In this document: one piece after another, positions 55,604 through 64,000 of the stretch
Position numbering within the stretch: the stretch's first letter is position 1
Layout of the letters: each line of letters starts with the position of its first letter
Assembly (NCBI RefSeq): GCF_029931775.1
Contig: NC_079331.1
Coordinates: forward strand, 23,623,720 to 23,687,719
Length of the DNA stretch: 64,000 nucleotides
Reading direction: 5' to 3'
Origin: Euleptes europaea
Lineage: Eukaryota > Chordata > Lepidosauria > Squamata > Sphaerodactylidae
Notes under the pieces: model-generated
What the model was told of the DNA's origin: nothing
The model's database searches: none
The model's input: the letters and a program-made list of their open reading frames with translations, nothing else
Translations under genes and position numbers: made by a program

Positions 55604-55765
55604 AAGCAGAGTCGAGTCCTGCGGCACCTTAGAGAGTGACTTGATTTTCAGGGTATGAGCTTTTGAGTGTCAACATTCCTGGGAGCTTGGACTCACGAAA
55701 GCTCATACCCTGAAACTCTTGTTCATCTCTTAAAATGCTCCTGGACTCAAATCTAGCTGTTCAAC
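55604..55765. mobile_element. Palindromic family-B element with hammerhead half
   Basis: The left arm AGTCGAGTCCTGCGGCACC, TTTTCAGGGTATGAGC is mirrored by the right arm GCTCATACCCTGAAA, TGCTCCTGGACTCAAATC. Near the centre GGACTCACGAAAGCTCATAC (55689-55708) keeps the GAAA and cleavage-site side of a hammerhead core. The CUGANGA side is not intact. Confidence 0.6.
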
Positions 55766-56211
55766 TACAGACTTGGAACGGCCACCCCCAGAAACTATCT
55801 GCAGGGAAACAGTGATGGGTGGGGGTGGGGCGGGATTATTAAAAATGGTTTCTTGAGATTATACGTGCCCAGCAATAATAGCATTAGTGTTCTAATCTCC
55901 CCCTCGGGAGTGAAACGTTAAAAGGGGATTCTGCGGCTTAGAAATCAAACGAAACATCAAATGGGTGTCTGTCTTGCGCAACCGAGATCTCATATCCCTC
56001 TTTTAATTTTTAAGCAGTTGCAAATCAATGCAGCAACCGCCCCCGCCACCCCCCTCGGACTTTGTGCCTCTGCTAATTTGCACATTTGTTCCAGCTGGAA
56101 TAGACACACCACTCCGTTTTAAGGGAAGGAGCCGTTGATCAGGATTGGCCTGCAGTCATTCATATTCCTCTCTCTCCTACACGCAAGGGCACAAACTCAG
56201 AACCTCAGATC
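55766..56211. other. CORO2B intron 1, unique AT-rich segment
   Basis: The part 55850-56040 is repeat-free and compositionally even, and could be a conserved non-coding element. This cannot be shown from one sequence. Confidence 0.35.
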
Positions 56212-56287
56212 TTTCCAAGGATTTTGTGTCGGTCTTTACACTTGCCCTCTGGGCAAGTGTAAAGACCAACATGAAATCCTCGGAAAG
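56212..56287. repeat. Long hairpin, about 36 bp arms with tiny loop
   Basis: CTTTCCAAGGATTTTGTGTC, GGTCTTTACACTTGCCC on the left pairs with GGGCAAGTGTAAAGACC, AACATGAAATCCTCGGAAAG on the right. There are four differences, all transitions, and a spacer of about three bases. Confidence 0.88.
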
Positions 56288-56509
56288 CAAATAAATCAGA
56301 GCTCAGGAGGGCAGGAAAAAGGCTGAAAATACTATTTTACATTTTCCTTTCCCCAAGCTGTTAGAACACTGGAGAAAGCGGTTGAGAGCCCTCCTCCTTC
56401 CTTAGCAGCTCACAGTTTGGGCCACTTCGCAAGCGATGGTCTCTCGAATACTGAACACTCTCTGATCGCGTGAGCTCAGCTGCCTCCACAGCATATGATA
56501 TGTGTGAAC
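56288..56509. other. CORO2B intron 1, nothing recognised
   Basis: Short unique stretch before the next insertion. Confidence 0.4.
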
Positions 56510-56520
56510 CAACCATAAGG
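56510..56520. repeat. Target-site duplication, left copy
   Basis: CAACCATAAGG recurs exactly at 56738-56748. Confidence 0.85.
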
Positions 56521-56737
56521 TTCTTGTAGGTTATCCGGGCTGTGTGACCGTGGTCTTGGTATTTTCTTTCCTGACGTTTCGCCAGCAGCTGTGGCAGGCT
56601 GTGTTACTCCTCTGAAGATGCCTGCCACAGCTGCTGGTGAAACGTCAGGAAAGAAAATACCAAGACCACGGTCAGACAGCCCGGATAACCTACAAGAAGC
56701 AATGAACTCTGACCATGAAAGCCTTCGACAATATTTT
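56521..56737. mobile_element. Palindromic hammerhead-bearing retroelement (Penelope-like), family A, copy 2
   Basis: The ends are the same as at 16960-17181: TTCTTGTAGGTTATCCGGGC at the left, and ACCTACAAGAAGCAATGAAC then GACCATGAAAGCCTTCGAC at the right. The arms are about 85 bp. The centre, GGCTGTGTTACTCCTCTG, differs from copy 1, so each copy keeps a complete hammerhead core on a different arm. The 11-bp duplication shows a separate insertion. Confidence 0.77.
56608..56650 (+). ncRNA. Hammerhead-ribozyme-like core, family A copy 2
   Basis: UCCU (56608-56611), CUGAAGA (56612-56618), a hairpin of CCUGC and GCUGG around CACA, GAAAC (56639-56643), GUC (56644-56646), AGGA (56647-56650). UCCU and AGGA form stem I. 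The same 43-nt layout occurs on the minus strand at 17013-17055. Stem III is loopless, and one extra U follows CUGAAGA. Activity is not known. Confidence 0.62.
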
Positions 56738-56748
56738 CAACCATAAGG
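56738..56748. repeat. Target-site duplication, right copy
   Basis: CAACCATAAGG, identical to 56510-56520. Confidence 0.85.
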
Positions 56749-57395
56749 TATCACCAGAGGTTTCTTTTGTGTCTCAGAATCCCGGTTCGAGCTCTTTTGG
56801 ATGGCCCAAGATGGCATCGAGTGCATCTTGCCTCTGCCATCAGGAAGAGAGAGGACGAGGGGAAATGGAACTCTTGAGAGGCCCAGAGTCCAGCCCTTGA
56901 AGAAGGGAAACAGTCAGGGATGGGCGGAAGGTGTGTGGCCCTCTCTGGCGGTCGTGGACAAAGCAATCCAAGGCCAGGCTGGTCTTCGAGTTTGCTGGGA
57001 AACCCTGGTGGGCTGTCACAAGGGGAAGCCAAGCTGAGCCCTGGCAGCTCGGTAGTGGTCCTTCCACTGGCCCTTGGGCTGTTGTTTTAAGACCCCAACT
57101 CACCCCTCAAAATGGGGCGGCCCTAAGGGACCCCCTGGTGGCCGGGAGCAAGCAGCGCTAAGCCCCAGCAACTGTGCCCGAGCCGCCGGCTCTGCTTAGC
57201 CCAGACCTCTCACCAGCTCGCCAGCTTCCCCCTTCTGCCCTGCTTCTACTTTAGGGGGGGTGCAGTGGGGGAGCGGATGCCCGTGGCCAGCCCCACTGAG
57301 CCGAGTGGCCCTGCAGGGCTGGCTTGTAGCACAGCTGGGGGTCACTCAGCTTGGCTTTCTCCATTTTCATTTTCCAGTCTGCTTCTGCCTGAAGG
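56749..57395. other. CORO2B intron 1, nothing recognised
   Basis: No gene or repeat identified. Confidence 0.4.
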
Positions 57396-57397
57396 AA

Positions 57398-57462
57398 GGG
57401 GAGGGGCTGTGGCTCAGTGGCAGAGCATCCGCTTGGCATGTAGGAGGTCCCAGGTTCAATCC
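57398..57462 (+). mobile_element. tRNA-Ala-like SINE, head part of a split copy
   Basis: GGAGGGGCTGTGGCTCAGTG, GCAGAGCATCCGCTTGGCAT, GTCCCAGGTTCAATCC. It is interrupted by the MITE at 57463 and resumes at 57790. Confidence 0.88.
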
Positions 57463-57789
57463 TAGGGTTGCCAGGTGCCCGCTGGTGGTGGGCAAACCCC
57501 CGGCAATTCCCCCCTCTGCCCGCTGACCACCTGAGGGTCGGCGGGCAGGCGTGCATGCGCGTGTGCATACCACGCGTGTCACTTCCAGTTTGGAACCAGA
57601 AGTTCCACCTCACGAGGGGCCTTTTACCTCTTAGTTTGAGTGGTAAAGGGCTGCTTTACCACTCAAACTAAGAGGTAAAGGCCCTTTATGATGCGGCACT
57701 TCCGGTTCTAAACCGGAAGTGACGCACGCGCACATGCACTTAACAAGAAGAGCCTCTTGCCAGAGGAGGTAAGGTACCTGGCAACCCTA
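57463..57789. mobile_element. Foldback hAT MITE inside a SINE
   Basis: The termini TAGGGTTGCCAGGT and ACCTGGCAACCCTA are 14-base inverted repeats, flanked by an exact 8-bp duplication TTCAATCC (57455-57462 and 57790-57797). The interior is itself a long inverted repeat: CTTAGTTTGAGTGGTAAAG against CTTTACCACTCAAACTAAG, and GAACCAGAAGTTCC-like sequence against the CACTTCCGGTTC side. The terminus matches the TAGGGTTGCCA MITEs, but the body differs. Confidence 0.9.
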
Positions 57790-57905
57790 TTCAATCCCCA
57801 GCATCTCCAGTTGAAAAGGACAGGGTGATAAAAGTTGTGAACTTGGAGGGCCACTGCCAGTCAGAGTAGACAGTACTGACTTTGGTGGACCAAAGGGTCT
57901 GTTTG
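57790..57905 (+). mobile_element. tRNA-Ala-like SINE, remainder of the split copy
   Basis: TTCAATCCCCAGCATCTCC, GAAAAGGACAGGGTGATAAA, CTGCCAGTCAGAGTAGACAG, TTGGTGGACCAAAGGGTCTG. Confidence 0.87.
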
Positions 57906-57906
57906 G

Positions 57907-58128
57907 AGAGGGGCCATGGCTCAGTGGCAGAGCATCCGCTCAGCGTGCAGGAGGTCCCAGGTTCAATCCCCGGCATCTCCAGTTGAAAAGGACCAGGTGA
58001 TAGAAGTTGTGAACTTGGAGAGCCGCTGCCAGTCAGAGTAGACAGTACTAACTTTGATGGACCTGATTGATGGACCAATCAGAAGGGTCTGATTGAGTAG
58101 ATGGCAGCTTCATGTGTTCATGTTCTTA
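57907..58128 (+). mobile_element. tRNA-Ala-like SINE
   Basis: GAGGGGCCATGGCTCAGTGG to GCAGCTTCATGTGTTCATG. It shares the unusual AGGTGATAGAAGTTGTGAAC stretch with the copy before it. Confidence 0.88.
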
Positions 58129-58136
58129 TGCTGTTT

Positions 58137-58345
58137 GGGAGGAGCTGTGGCTCAGTGGCAAAGCTCCTGCTTGGCATGCAGGAGGTCCCAGGTTCAATCC
58201 CTGGCATCTTCAGTTAAAGGATCTGGTTCTAGATGATGTGAAAGACCTCTGCCTGAGACCCTGGAGAGCCGCTGCCAGTCAGAGAAGACAATACTGATGG
58301 ACTGACTCTGGTTCAGTAGAAGGCAGCTTCATGTGTCTGACTCCT
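58137..58345 (+). mobile_element. tRNA-Ala-like SINE
   Basis: GGAGGAGCTGTGGCTCAGTG, CTTGGCATGCAGGAGGTCCC, GTGAAAGACCTCTGCCTGAG, GGCAGCTTCATGTGTC. Confidence 0.88.
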
Positions 58346-58704
58346 TCAGGCACAAGCTTGTGAAATGCTATTTGGGGAGGCCAGCAAAGGGTGATTTTGT
58401 ATAAAGCACTCTAAAGGGTGGAAAAATTAAACGGAGCAAAAGCCGGATAGTGAAATGAAGATATGCCTCTAGATTATTTTCAGGTTGATGGTCTATGACT
58501 GTAGACAGGAAGCAGTGGAAGGGAGAGAGATAAATTGTGCCCATGCTGATCTACAGGAAATATAGATAATCCTTCAGCGGATTCCAAAATGGGGCCTGGG
58601 GTATTTTAGAAAAGAGATGGGCAGGATACCCAACAGATCCAACCTTAGCTACCAGGGTTAATCACAGCCACACCTTATGGCAGTGAATTCCATAGGTTAA
58701 TTTT
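58346..58704. other. CORO2B intron 1, possible CR1 scrap
   Basis: At about 58670-58704 GGCAGTGAATTCCATAGGTT resembles a piece of the CR1 3' region on the minus strand. The rest is unrecognised. Confidence 0.35.
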
Positions 58705-58790
58705 CACCCCTGAACATCTCTTGCCTTGGAAACCCCATGAGGGGGCCACCATGAATTGGCATTGGCTTGATGGCGCTCCCCACCATCACT
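58705..58790 (+). mobile_element. 5S SINE tail fragment
   Basis: CATCTCTTGCCTTGGAAACC, CACCATGAATTGGCATTGGC, TTGATGGCGCTCCCC match the tail of the 39.9 kb copy. Confidence 0.65.
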
Positions 58791-59765
58791 GCCCTGCATC
58801 TGCTCCTGCTCAATGCCATGGGGTGTAGCCCAAATTCTAGTATTATGGGAGAGGGTGAAAATGTTCTCTGTGGCGCCTCGTGCTTGATTTTGTAAATCTC
58901 TCTGATGTTTTCCCAAACGTTTCAGCCTTTTCTTGCCCATCGCAAAGTGTTGCCAGAACGTGACGGTTCTCATCTGCTCGCTTTGCGCCTGGGCTCAAGA
59001 TCACGCAAGCCTGCCTCTGCGCATTCACATCACCCAGGAGGCTGCCCTTGGTTCTCAGGGCACAAGGGCCTGCGCTTCCCCGAGCCGCGCATGGCGCTGG
59101 AATGCCCGGGGCCACATCTCTTCCCAGTGCGGCAGCCAATAAAAACGGTGATGGTCTCCGGTCTGCCAGAAGAGTCCTCTTTTCCCTCTTGTCACCCCTC
59201 GGTCACTCAAGGCTGTGGGATCACATGGTGGAAGCGGCAGGCTTGGTTGCGTAGACTGCAGAGCTGCGGGGGGACACGGAGAGTCACGTCTGCGTCCTGC
59301 CGGCGGAGCATCTGGCAGGCTGTCACATCGCGAATCCCTGGGGAATTGGTTGTCCTCTCTTCTGGGGCAACAGAAGCTGCCGAGTGGCACATGATTGGCA
59401 GAAGCGGGCATGCTGTGGTTCACGTGAGCTTGGAAGCAGCACCCGGTGGCCTGGAGTCCCTTCCCCCTATTGCTGAAGTGTGGTGCTCCCTCTCGTACCC
59501 AGTGGTGAGGGAAAGGCACTCTGCCCCTGCTCAGGGGCTCTGTCGTGTGTGGGCTCCCTATTTCCAGGGTTCAACCCCAAAACTGAACACATGCTGGAGC
59601 TCAGTCCTGCTTCCCAAATCCAGACAGGATGCAGAGCGGCAACCGGGAGGGCGCTGTGCTCTAAACTATCCCTAAATCCTGGCCATTCAACGAGCCCAAC
59701 GGCTTCCCCCTTGAGGAACTTCAGAGAGCACACCACGCTGCCCCTAAAATTTCAGTCGCTGGCGG
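58791..59765. other. CORO2B intron 1, nothing recognised
   Basis: The 256-residue frame at 58905-59675 has no domain and is judged chance in GC-rich sequence. Confidence 0.45.
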
Positions 59766-59771
59766 CTGTAT

Positions 59772-59955
59772 CCTTACAAGGAGTGAGATCTGGGAGACTC
59801 CGGTTCAAATCCCCACCCTGCCGTGGAAGTTTGCTGGGTAACCTCAGGCCAGCCACTCCCTGTCAGCCAAACCTACCTCACAGGGTTGCTGAGAGGAGAC
59901 AATGCTGGTTTGCGTCCCCATCGGGGAGAAAAACAGGGTATAAACAAAGTAAGGA
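59772..59955 (+). mobile_element. tRNA-derived SINE, second family
   Basis: CTGGGAGACTCCGGTTCAAA, CCCCACCCTGCCGTGG, AACCTACCTCACAGGGTTGC, GAAAAACAGGGTATAAACAA. Confidence 0.75.
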
Positions 59956-60896
59956 GGAACACTGCCCGGGGGAGACCTGTGTGGCAGGAGCAGCCCGGGT
60001 GGTTTTTCTCTGTCGTGGGGAATTTATTTATTCCCCCCCATTTCTGTCCTGCCTTTCCACCATTTTGGAGGAATAAATGAGTCCGGTCCATTTCCTGCCA
60101 TCCTTCCCCAGAGGGCGGTGCTTTTTAAGTGGGGGCCACAATCTGAATTCAAGAGATATTCAGATAAGCAGTCTGTTTGCATCATTTTGGCTTTTCCGTC
60201 TCCTCCAGCGAGAATCTCCCTCCTGGTGTCAAGAAGATAATCCTTCCGGAACAGCCTGGTCTGTTCACCGCGTCGAGGCAGATTCTTTTCAGAAAGAACC
60301 ACTTCTTTTTGGCCTCTTGAGAGCTTTTTCTCTCATTGATGGGCTTACAGTGTGAGCGTGGGACAGAACAGCCCGGGAGGAGTTTTCCCCCACAGGCCTG
60401 AGAGCGAGTCCACCGCACAGCAGACGGCCGAATCAGCCAGCGCCGTGCTGCTCTTGGCAACAGCTGAAGGCCCACGACTTGCGGCGGGATGTGAATCAGG
60501 CCGGGTGGAATTCCCCCCATTGCAGGAGAAATGAAAGACGGAGGGTTGCTTTCAGTCCATTGGTGGTGATGCTGGATTTTGGGGGCAGGCGCCAGTTGGG
60601 TGGTTTTCCCTGCTACGATATAAATGGAGCTGGAGAATCCATTTGCCCAGTCAGCGGGGAGGGGGGAGCACCATCTTTTCTGTACCCAGAGCAGGCGAAG
60701 CTTTGGCAAGGAGCATTCCCATCGGCTGCCAGCTGGATTCTTCGTGTGGTTTGGTCCGTGCACAGGGGACGTCGGGCCTCTACTCCGCAGCCGTCCGGCC
60801 CCTTCGCGTCCAGGGTTTAGAATGGAGGGGTGAGGGCTGCCTTGTTCAGCTCAAGAGGCTGAACGTGAGTGACCAACTGTGCAGTCCTAAAGGGGG
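59956..60896. other. CORO2B intron 1, nothing recognised
   Basis: No gene or repeat identified. Confidence 0.4.
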
Positions 60897-60897
60897 G

Positions 60898-61085
60898 GGT
60901 TGCCATCACGTTGCAGCTGACTTATGGTGACCCTTTGTGGAGTTTTCAAGGCGAGAGACGTTCAGAGGGGGTTTGCCGCTACCTGGACTTCCTTGGTGGC
61001 CTCCCGTCCAAGGACTAACTGGGGCTGACCCTGCTTACCTCAGACCTTGAGAAGGAGCCCAGAGCTAAGCTGCTCCATCCTGCCT
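60898..61085 (-). mobile_element. 5S-rRNA-derived SINE
   Basis: TTGCAGCTGACTTATGGTGA, CAAGGCGAGAGACGTTCAG, CTTCCTTGGTGGCCTCCCGT and GGGGCTGACCCTGCTTACC are the reverse complement of tail, body and 5S head. Confidence 0.83.
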
Positions 61086-62321
61086 CACCTCTTGCCCCTA
61101 GCCGTGGTAGTGCTTGACTGAGTTGTTCCGGGGCAGCCCAAGCAAACTGCACCCACCCCCTTCTGGGGCTGTGCCACCACTAGCCACAGGGCTTGGACCC
61201 AGCTTGCCCAGAGGGGGGGTGCCAGTCCCTTCTAAGTGCCATCTAAGCCCCAGCGGAGCATCAGGGCCATCTTTGTTACACCACCCCAAGCGGTCACTTG
61301 GGGGGGGCTTGGCTGGAGAACTGGCCCTGGGCTCCCCAGAGGACGTGGGCCTTGCTGTTTGCTTTGCCATTCTTGCAGCAGTCATTGAACGAAGGCAATC
61401 TCCCTCCCGTCACATGGCTGGCCGTGAGCTCAGTTAGGCACAAGAAGCCCATTGGCATCATGCACACAAAGCGGCTTTTCAGCAAGAGGGCATCTAGCTC
61501 CGGCTCTGCTGGGAGCCTTTTCCAGACGCTGAGCAACTGTCAGGCAGCAAGAAGGCAGCCTTAAAACCCAGATCCTTTGGCACGACTCTCTCCAAAGCGG
61601 CTCAGCTGCAGGGCGGGCGGTGCGAGCCCCTCTTTTTGGCCAGGGAAAGCTGGTGCACAAAAGCTGTTCTTGGACTTTGGAGCACTCTGAGCCCCAAACA
61701 TGCAAAACCCGACATGGGCGTGTGAACATAGAGCACTTAGCCGCGTCATCCCATCCTCCGCTTCCGCCCTCTGGTTGTGAAAGACCTGCTCCTAAACCCC
61801 CTTGCACCCATGCGAGGTACAGTGGGAAAGTCTTCAGCTGCCTTTCGCCAAGAGGGCTGTGCCAGCGCAAAGGGATGGGGCTGGGGAAACATGGCATGGG
61901 GGTAGGATTTTGTCACAGTGTTTTGCTTATTGCGGGGGCCGGCTGCCAAAGAGCCAACGTGAGGACTCTCAGGCCGAAGGTGGTGGAAAGCCCTAGATCT
62001 CTGCCCCTGGCCCCCCTGACTCTGGAGCCACGGTGGAGGGCAGGGCTCTACCTGGGTCCAGATCCGCTCGTGGCCGCGCATGAGGCTGTCAAAGACACAG
62101 TCAGAGAGCAGGTGAGGCCTCATGGAGCTATGCAAGATACTGGAGGCCCTTTCCCTCCTTGAGGCTGGGGTCTCCCTCCTGCCCACCACTGGAGCACCAG
62201 CAGGGGAAAATAAGGGTCCCAGAACTCGCTGTGCTCCTGACGGTGGGGACTGTGATGACCTGTGTCATTTTGGTCACTATGAGGGGGGGAAAGCTAGGTA
62301 TTACGTGTGTGTGTGCGTGCG
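61086..62321. other. CORO2B intron 1, nothing recognised
   Basis: About 1.2 kb without a clear repeat or exon. Confidence 0.45.
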
Positions 62322-62425
62322 CCATAACAACCAACCTATGGTGACCCCAGCAAAGGGCTCTCCAGGCAAGTGAGAAGCAGAGGGGGTTTGCCATCGCCTT
62401 CCTCTGCGGAGCCTTCTTTGGTGTT
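62322..62425 (-). mobile_element. 5S SINE, 3' part
   Basis: ACCAACCTATGGTGACCCCA, CTCTCCAGGCAAGTGAGAAG, GGGGGTTTGCCATCGCCTTC; the 5S head itself is lost. Confidence 0.65.
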
Positions 62426-62439
62426 TTCATTGCTGCTGC

Positions 62440-62535
62440 TGCATTTTAGTGTTCATTATTGTTACACTTACATCAGTACTGTAATTTTAAAATTGCAATT
62501 TAAGCGTGAGCTGCTTTGAACGTCCACAGGGGTGG
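62440..62535 (+). mobile_element. L2-like LINE tail (weak)
   Basis: GTAATTTTAAAATTGCAATT then TAAGCGTGAGCTGCTTTGAA resembles the 3' UTR of L2-group LINEs. Confidence 0.4.
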
Positions 62536-62608
62536 TTGGTGGGCTGCCATTGCCCCAGCCTTCCACCGGCTGCGTTTGGGCTTTCTGGGGATTCATGCCT
62601 GTGTCTGG

Positions 62609-62715
62609 GGGAGGCCCAGTGCTGTGTAGTGGTTGGAGTGTCAGACTAGGAGAGGGGAAGACATGGGTTCAAATCCTCCCTTAGCCATGAAACTCACTGA
62701 GTGACCATGGACTTA
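62609..62715 (+). mobile_element. tRNA SINE head fragment
   Basis: CAGTGCTGTGTAGTGGTTGG, TGTCAGACTAGGAGAGGGG, GGGTTCAAATCCTCCC keep A- and B-box-like sequence. Confidence 0.7.
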
Positions 62716-63471
62716 GCCACTGTCTCAACTATTCTCTGGATATTGACAGAAGAGCCTTCACTCACAGATCTTTTGGGCCCAAAGACAGGGTGGAGATGAT
62801 TTAATTTATTTGGAAATTTGCAGATGGTTTTATTCACTTGGAAAGACAATATAAACGCTCGGTACACCACCAGCCTACAAGCTGCACGGCTTCTGAAGTG
62901 GTCAGGATGGGGCCCGGTACATTCTGGTCCGTGTGAGTCAGGGCACAGAAGCAGCGGAGACCAGCAGTGCCATTTGCACGAATGGTTCCTGGGACGCCCG
63001 CTCTTTGTGCTGGAATTGCTTTCCCACCTGTTTGAAAGGAAAGTGGGCGGCAGCATGTCATTCTAATGCCCAAAGTAGAAAGCTGGAAAGCCGTCTCTCG
63101 CCCAGGATAATAACCCAGTGGGACGGAGAGTGATTTCTGTCTGCTGAGAGGCAGATCCAGCTCCAGGGGCGCCTGAAAGGCTCACCAGCCCAGCCTTCAG
63201 TTCCCTGCCAATCAGCCTGATTCGTCTCATGTGATGTTTTCTTGCAAAAAAGACCATCGACAGGGCAGGGTGGGACCCAACGCTGGCTTGTTCTGAGCAG
63301 CCAGTGAGTACCTTTTCCCTCCGCCCCTCTTCTGCTCGCCAGGGCAATTTTGAGCGATTCGGCAGAGCCTGGAGACTCTTCCCATCCAGAGTCAGGCTTC
63401 CATCTGGGATTTTTGCCTGGCGGGTTCCACATGATCACTTCAGGCTTGGGCAATACTAAAGACACTGCCAT
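62716..63471. other. CORO2B intron 1, nothing recognised
   Basis: No gene or repeat identified. Confidence 0.4.
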
Positions 63472-63668
63472 GTTATTGTGGCTCAGATTCCAGGATCCGG
63501 GAGACCCAGGTTTGAATCCCCACTATGCCATAGAATCTCCAGTCTTGGGCCAATTTCTCTCTCTCAGCCTACCCTACCTCACGGGGCAGTTGTTGTAAGG
63601 ATAAAATGGAGAGCGATGGCAGGAACTGCTATGAGTCTCCATTGTGGGAGAAAAGCTACCGAAAAGAG
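63472..63668 (+). mobile_element. tRNA-derived SINE, second family
   Basis: ATCCGGGAGACCCAGGTTTG, AATCCCCACTATGCCATAG, TACCCTACCTCACGGGGC, GTAAGGATAAAATGGAGAGC. Confidence 0.8.
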
Positions 63669-63819
63669 GTGGTTCTGAAATACTGCTTGCACATGCTGCC
63701 AACATTTGGTCTCTGTGTTGCTGGGCGGTTGGCGGAACTTTTTGCCTTGAGATCAGGGTGAGAAGCTCCATGAAGAACTAGCAGCACAGGAAGGCCTTGG
63801 CCTCTGGGTTCTGCTTGTT

Positions 63820-63895
63820 GACCCTTTGGGGCTACAAAACAGGATGCTGGACTTTATGGTCAGATCCAGCAGGGCTCTTCTGTGCCCTAATTCAG
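63820..63895 (+). mobile_element. CR1-group LINE tail fragment
   Basis: GGATGCTGGACTTTATGGTC, AGATCCAGCAGGGCTCTTC matches the last part of the 3985-4289 subfamily. Confidence 0.6.
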
Positions 63896-64000
63896 GCTTA
63901 ACCAGGTATCAGAATTCTGCCTCCTCTGGCTTCTCTTCGGCTCTCTTAGCATGCTTTAAGTGGAAGTATTGGTTGGTCCTACTTTTGGGAGGTGTTTGGA

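Noticed and set aside
58905-59675. 256-codon plus-strand open frame in CORO2B intron 1
   Set aside because: No domain; it overlaps other frames of similar quality, and codon use shows no coding signature by eye.

Overview
The window looks like genomic DNA of a squamate reptile (lizard-like). The evidence is the repeat fauna: CR1 LINEs with ATTCTATG or TTCTTATG tails, tRNA-derived SINEs (one family with a CTT tail, one of Sauria-SINE type, one tRNA-Ala-like), 5S-rRNA-derived SINEs, hAT-type MITEs and palindromic elements carrying hammerhead-ribozyme-like cores. No bacterial operons or CRISPR arrays are seen. The species cannot be named from this.

Two host genes are supported, each by its first coding exon in a CpG island. 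On the minus strand at 2916-2967 an exon encodes MELSLGLAAAWALGLLA plus one base and runs into a GTAAGG donor. It matches the start of integrin alpha-11 (ITGA11). On the plus strand at 43929-43943 an exon encodes MTVTK and runs into GTAAGC, matching the start of coronin-2B (CORO2B). The two genes are divergent neighbours in mammals (human 15q23), so the order and orientation support both calls. The window therefore holds part of ITGA11 intron 1 (1-2915), the whole intergenic interval (about 3-43.8 kb) and about 20 kb of CORO2B intron 1 (43944-64000).

Layout. 1-3.3 kb: ITGA11 intron 1 with CR1 and SINE copies, then exon 1 and promoter. 3.3-20 kb: L2-like, CR1, SINE and hAT copies, a unique AT-rich segment with paired octamer-like motifs near 9.25 kb, a small GC island at 15.3 kb, and a CR1 at 16-17.3 kb interrupted by a palindromic hammerhead element. 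20.4-22.3 kb: a 1.9 kb hAT-like element with tandem and minisatellite content. 23.0-23.4 kb: a compound palindrome. 26.06-29.90 kb: a broken Ty3/gypsy chromovirus with both LTRs, and at 32.4-32.8 kb a solo LTR of the same family. 34-36 kb: an L1 ORF1 relic containing a 5S SINE. 41.5-42.6 kb: a CR1 with reverse-transcriptase remains. 42.9-47.7 kb: CORO2B promoter and exon 1, with three long near-perfect inverted duplications of non-repeat sequence. 49.7-58.4 kb: SINE-rich intron with a second hammerhead palindrome and a foldback hAT MITE. 58.4-64 kb: intron with scattered SINEs.

The most interesting signal is the set of inverted-repeat retroelements with hammerhead-like cores (17.0, 56.6, 4.6, 55.7 and 23.1 kb, and perhaps 39.0 kb). 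Two loci keep a full core flanked by a matching stem I, and three insertions have 11-15 bp target-site duplications. Hammerheads with nearly loopless stem III are known from Penelope-like elements, so the motif itself may not be new. The palindromic arrangement and the mobilisation of such short units deserve checking.
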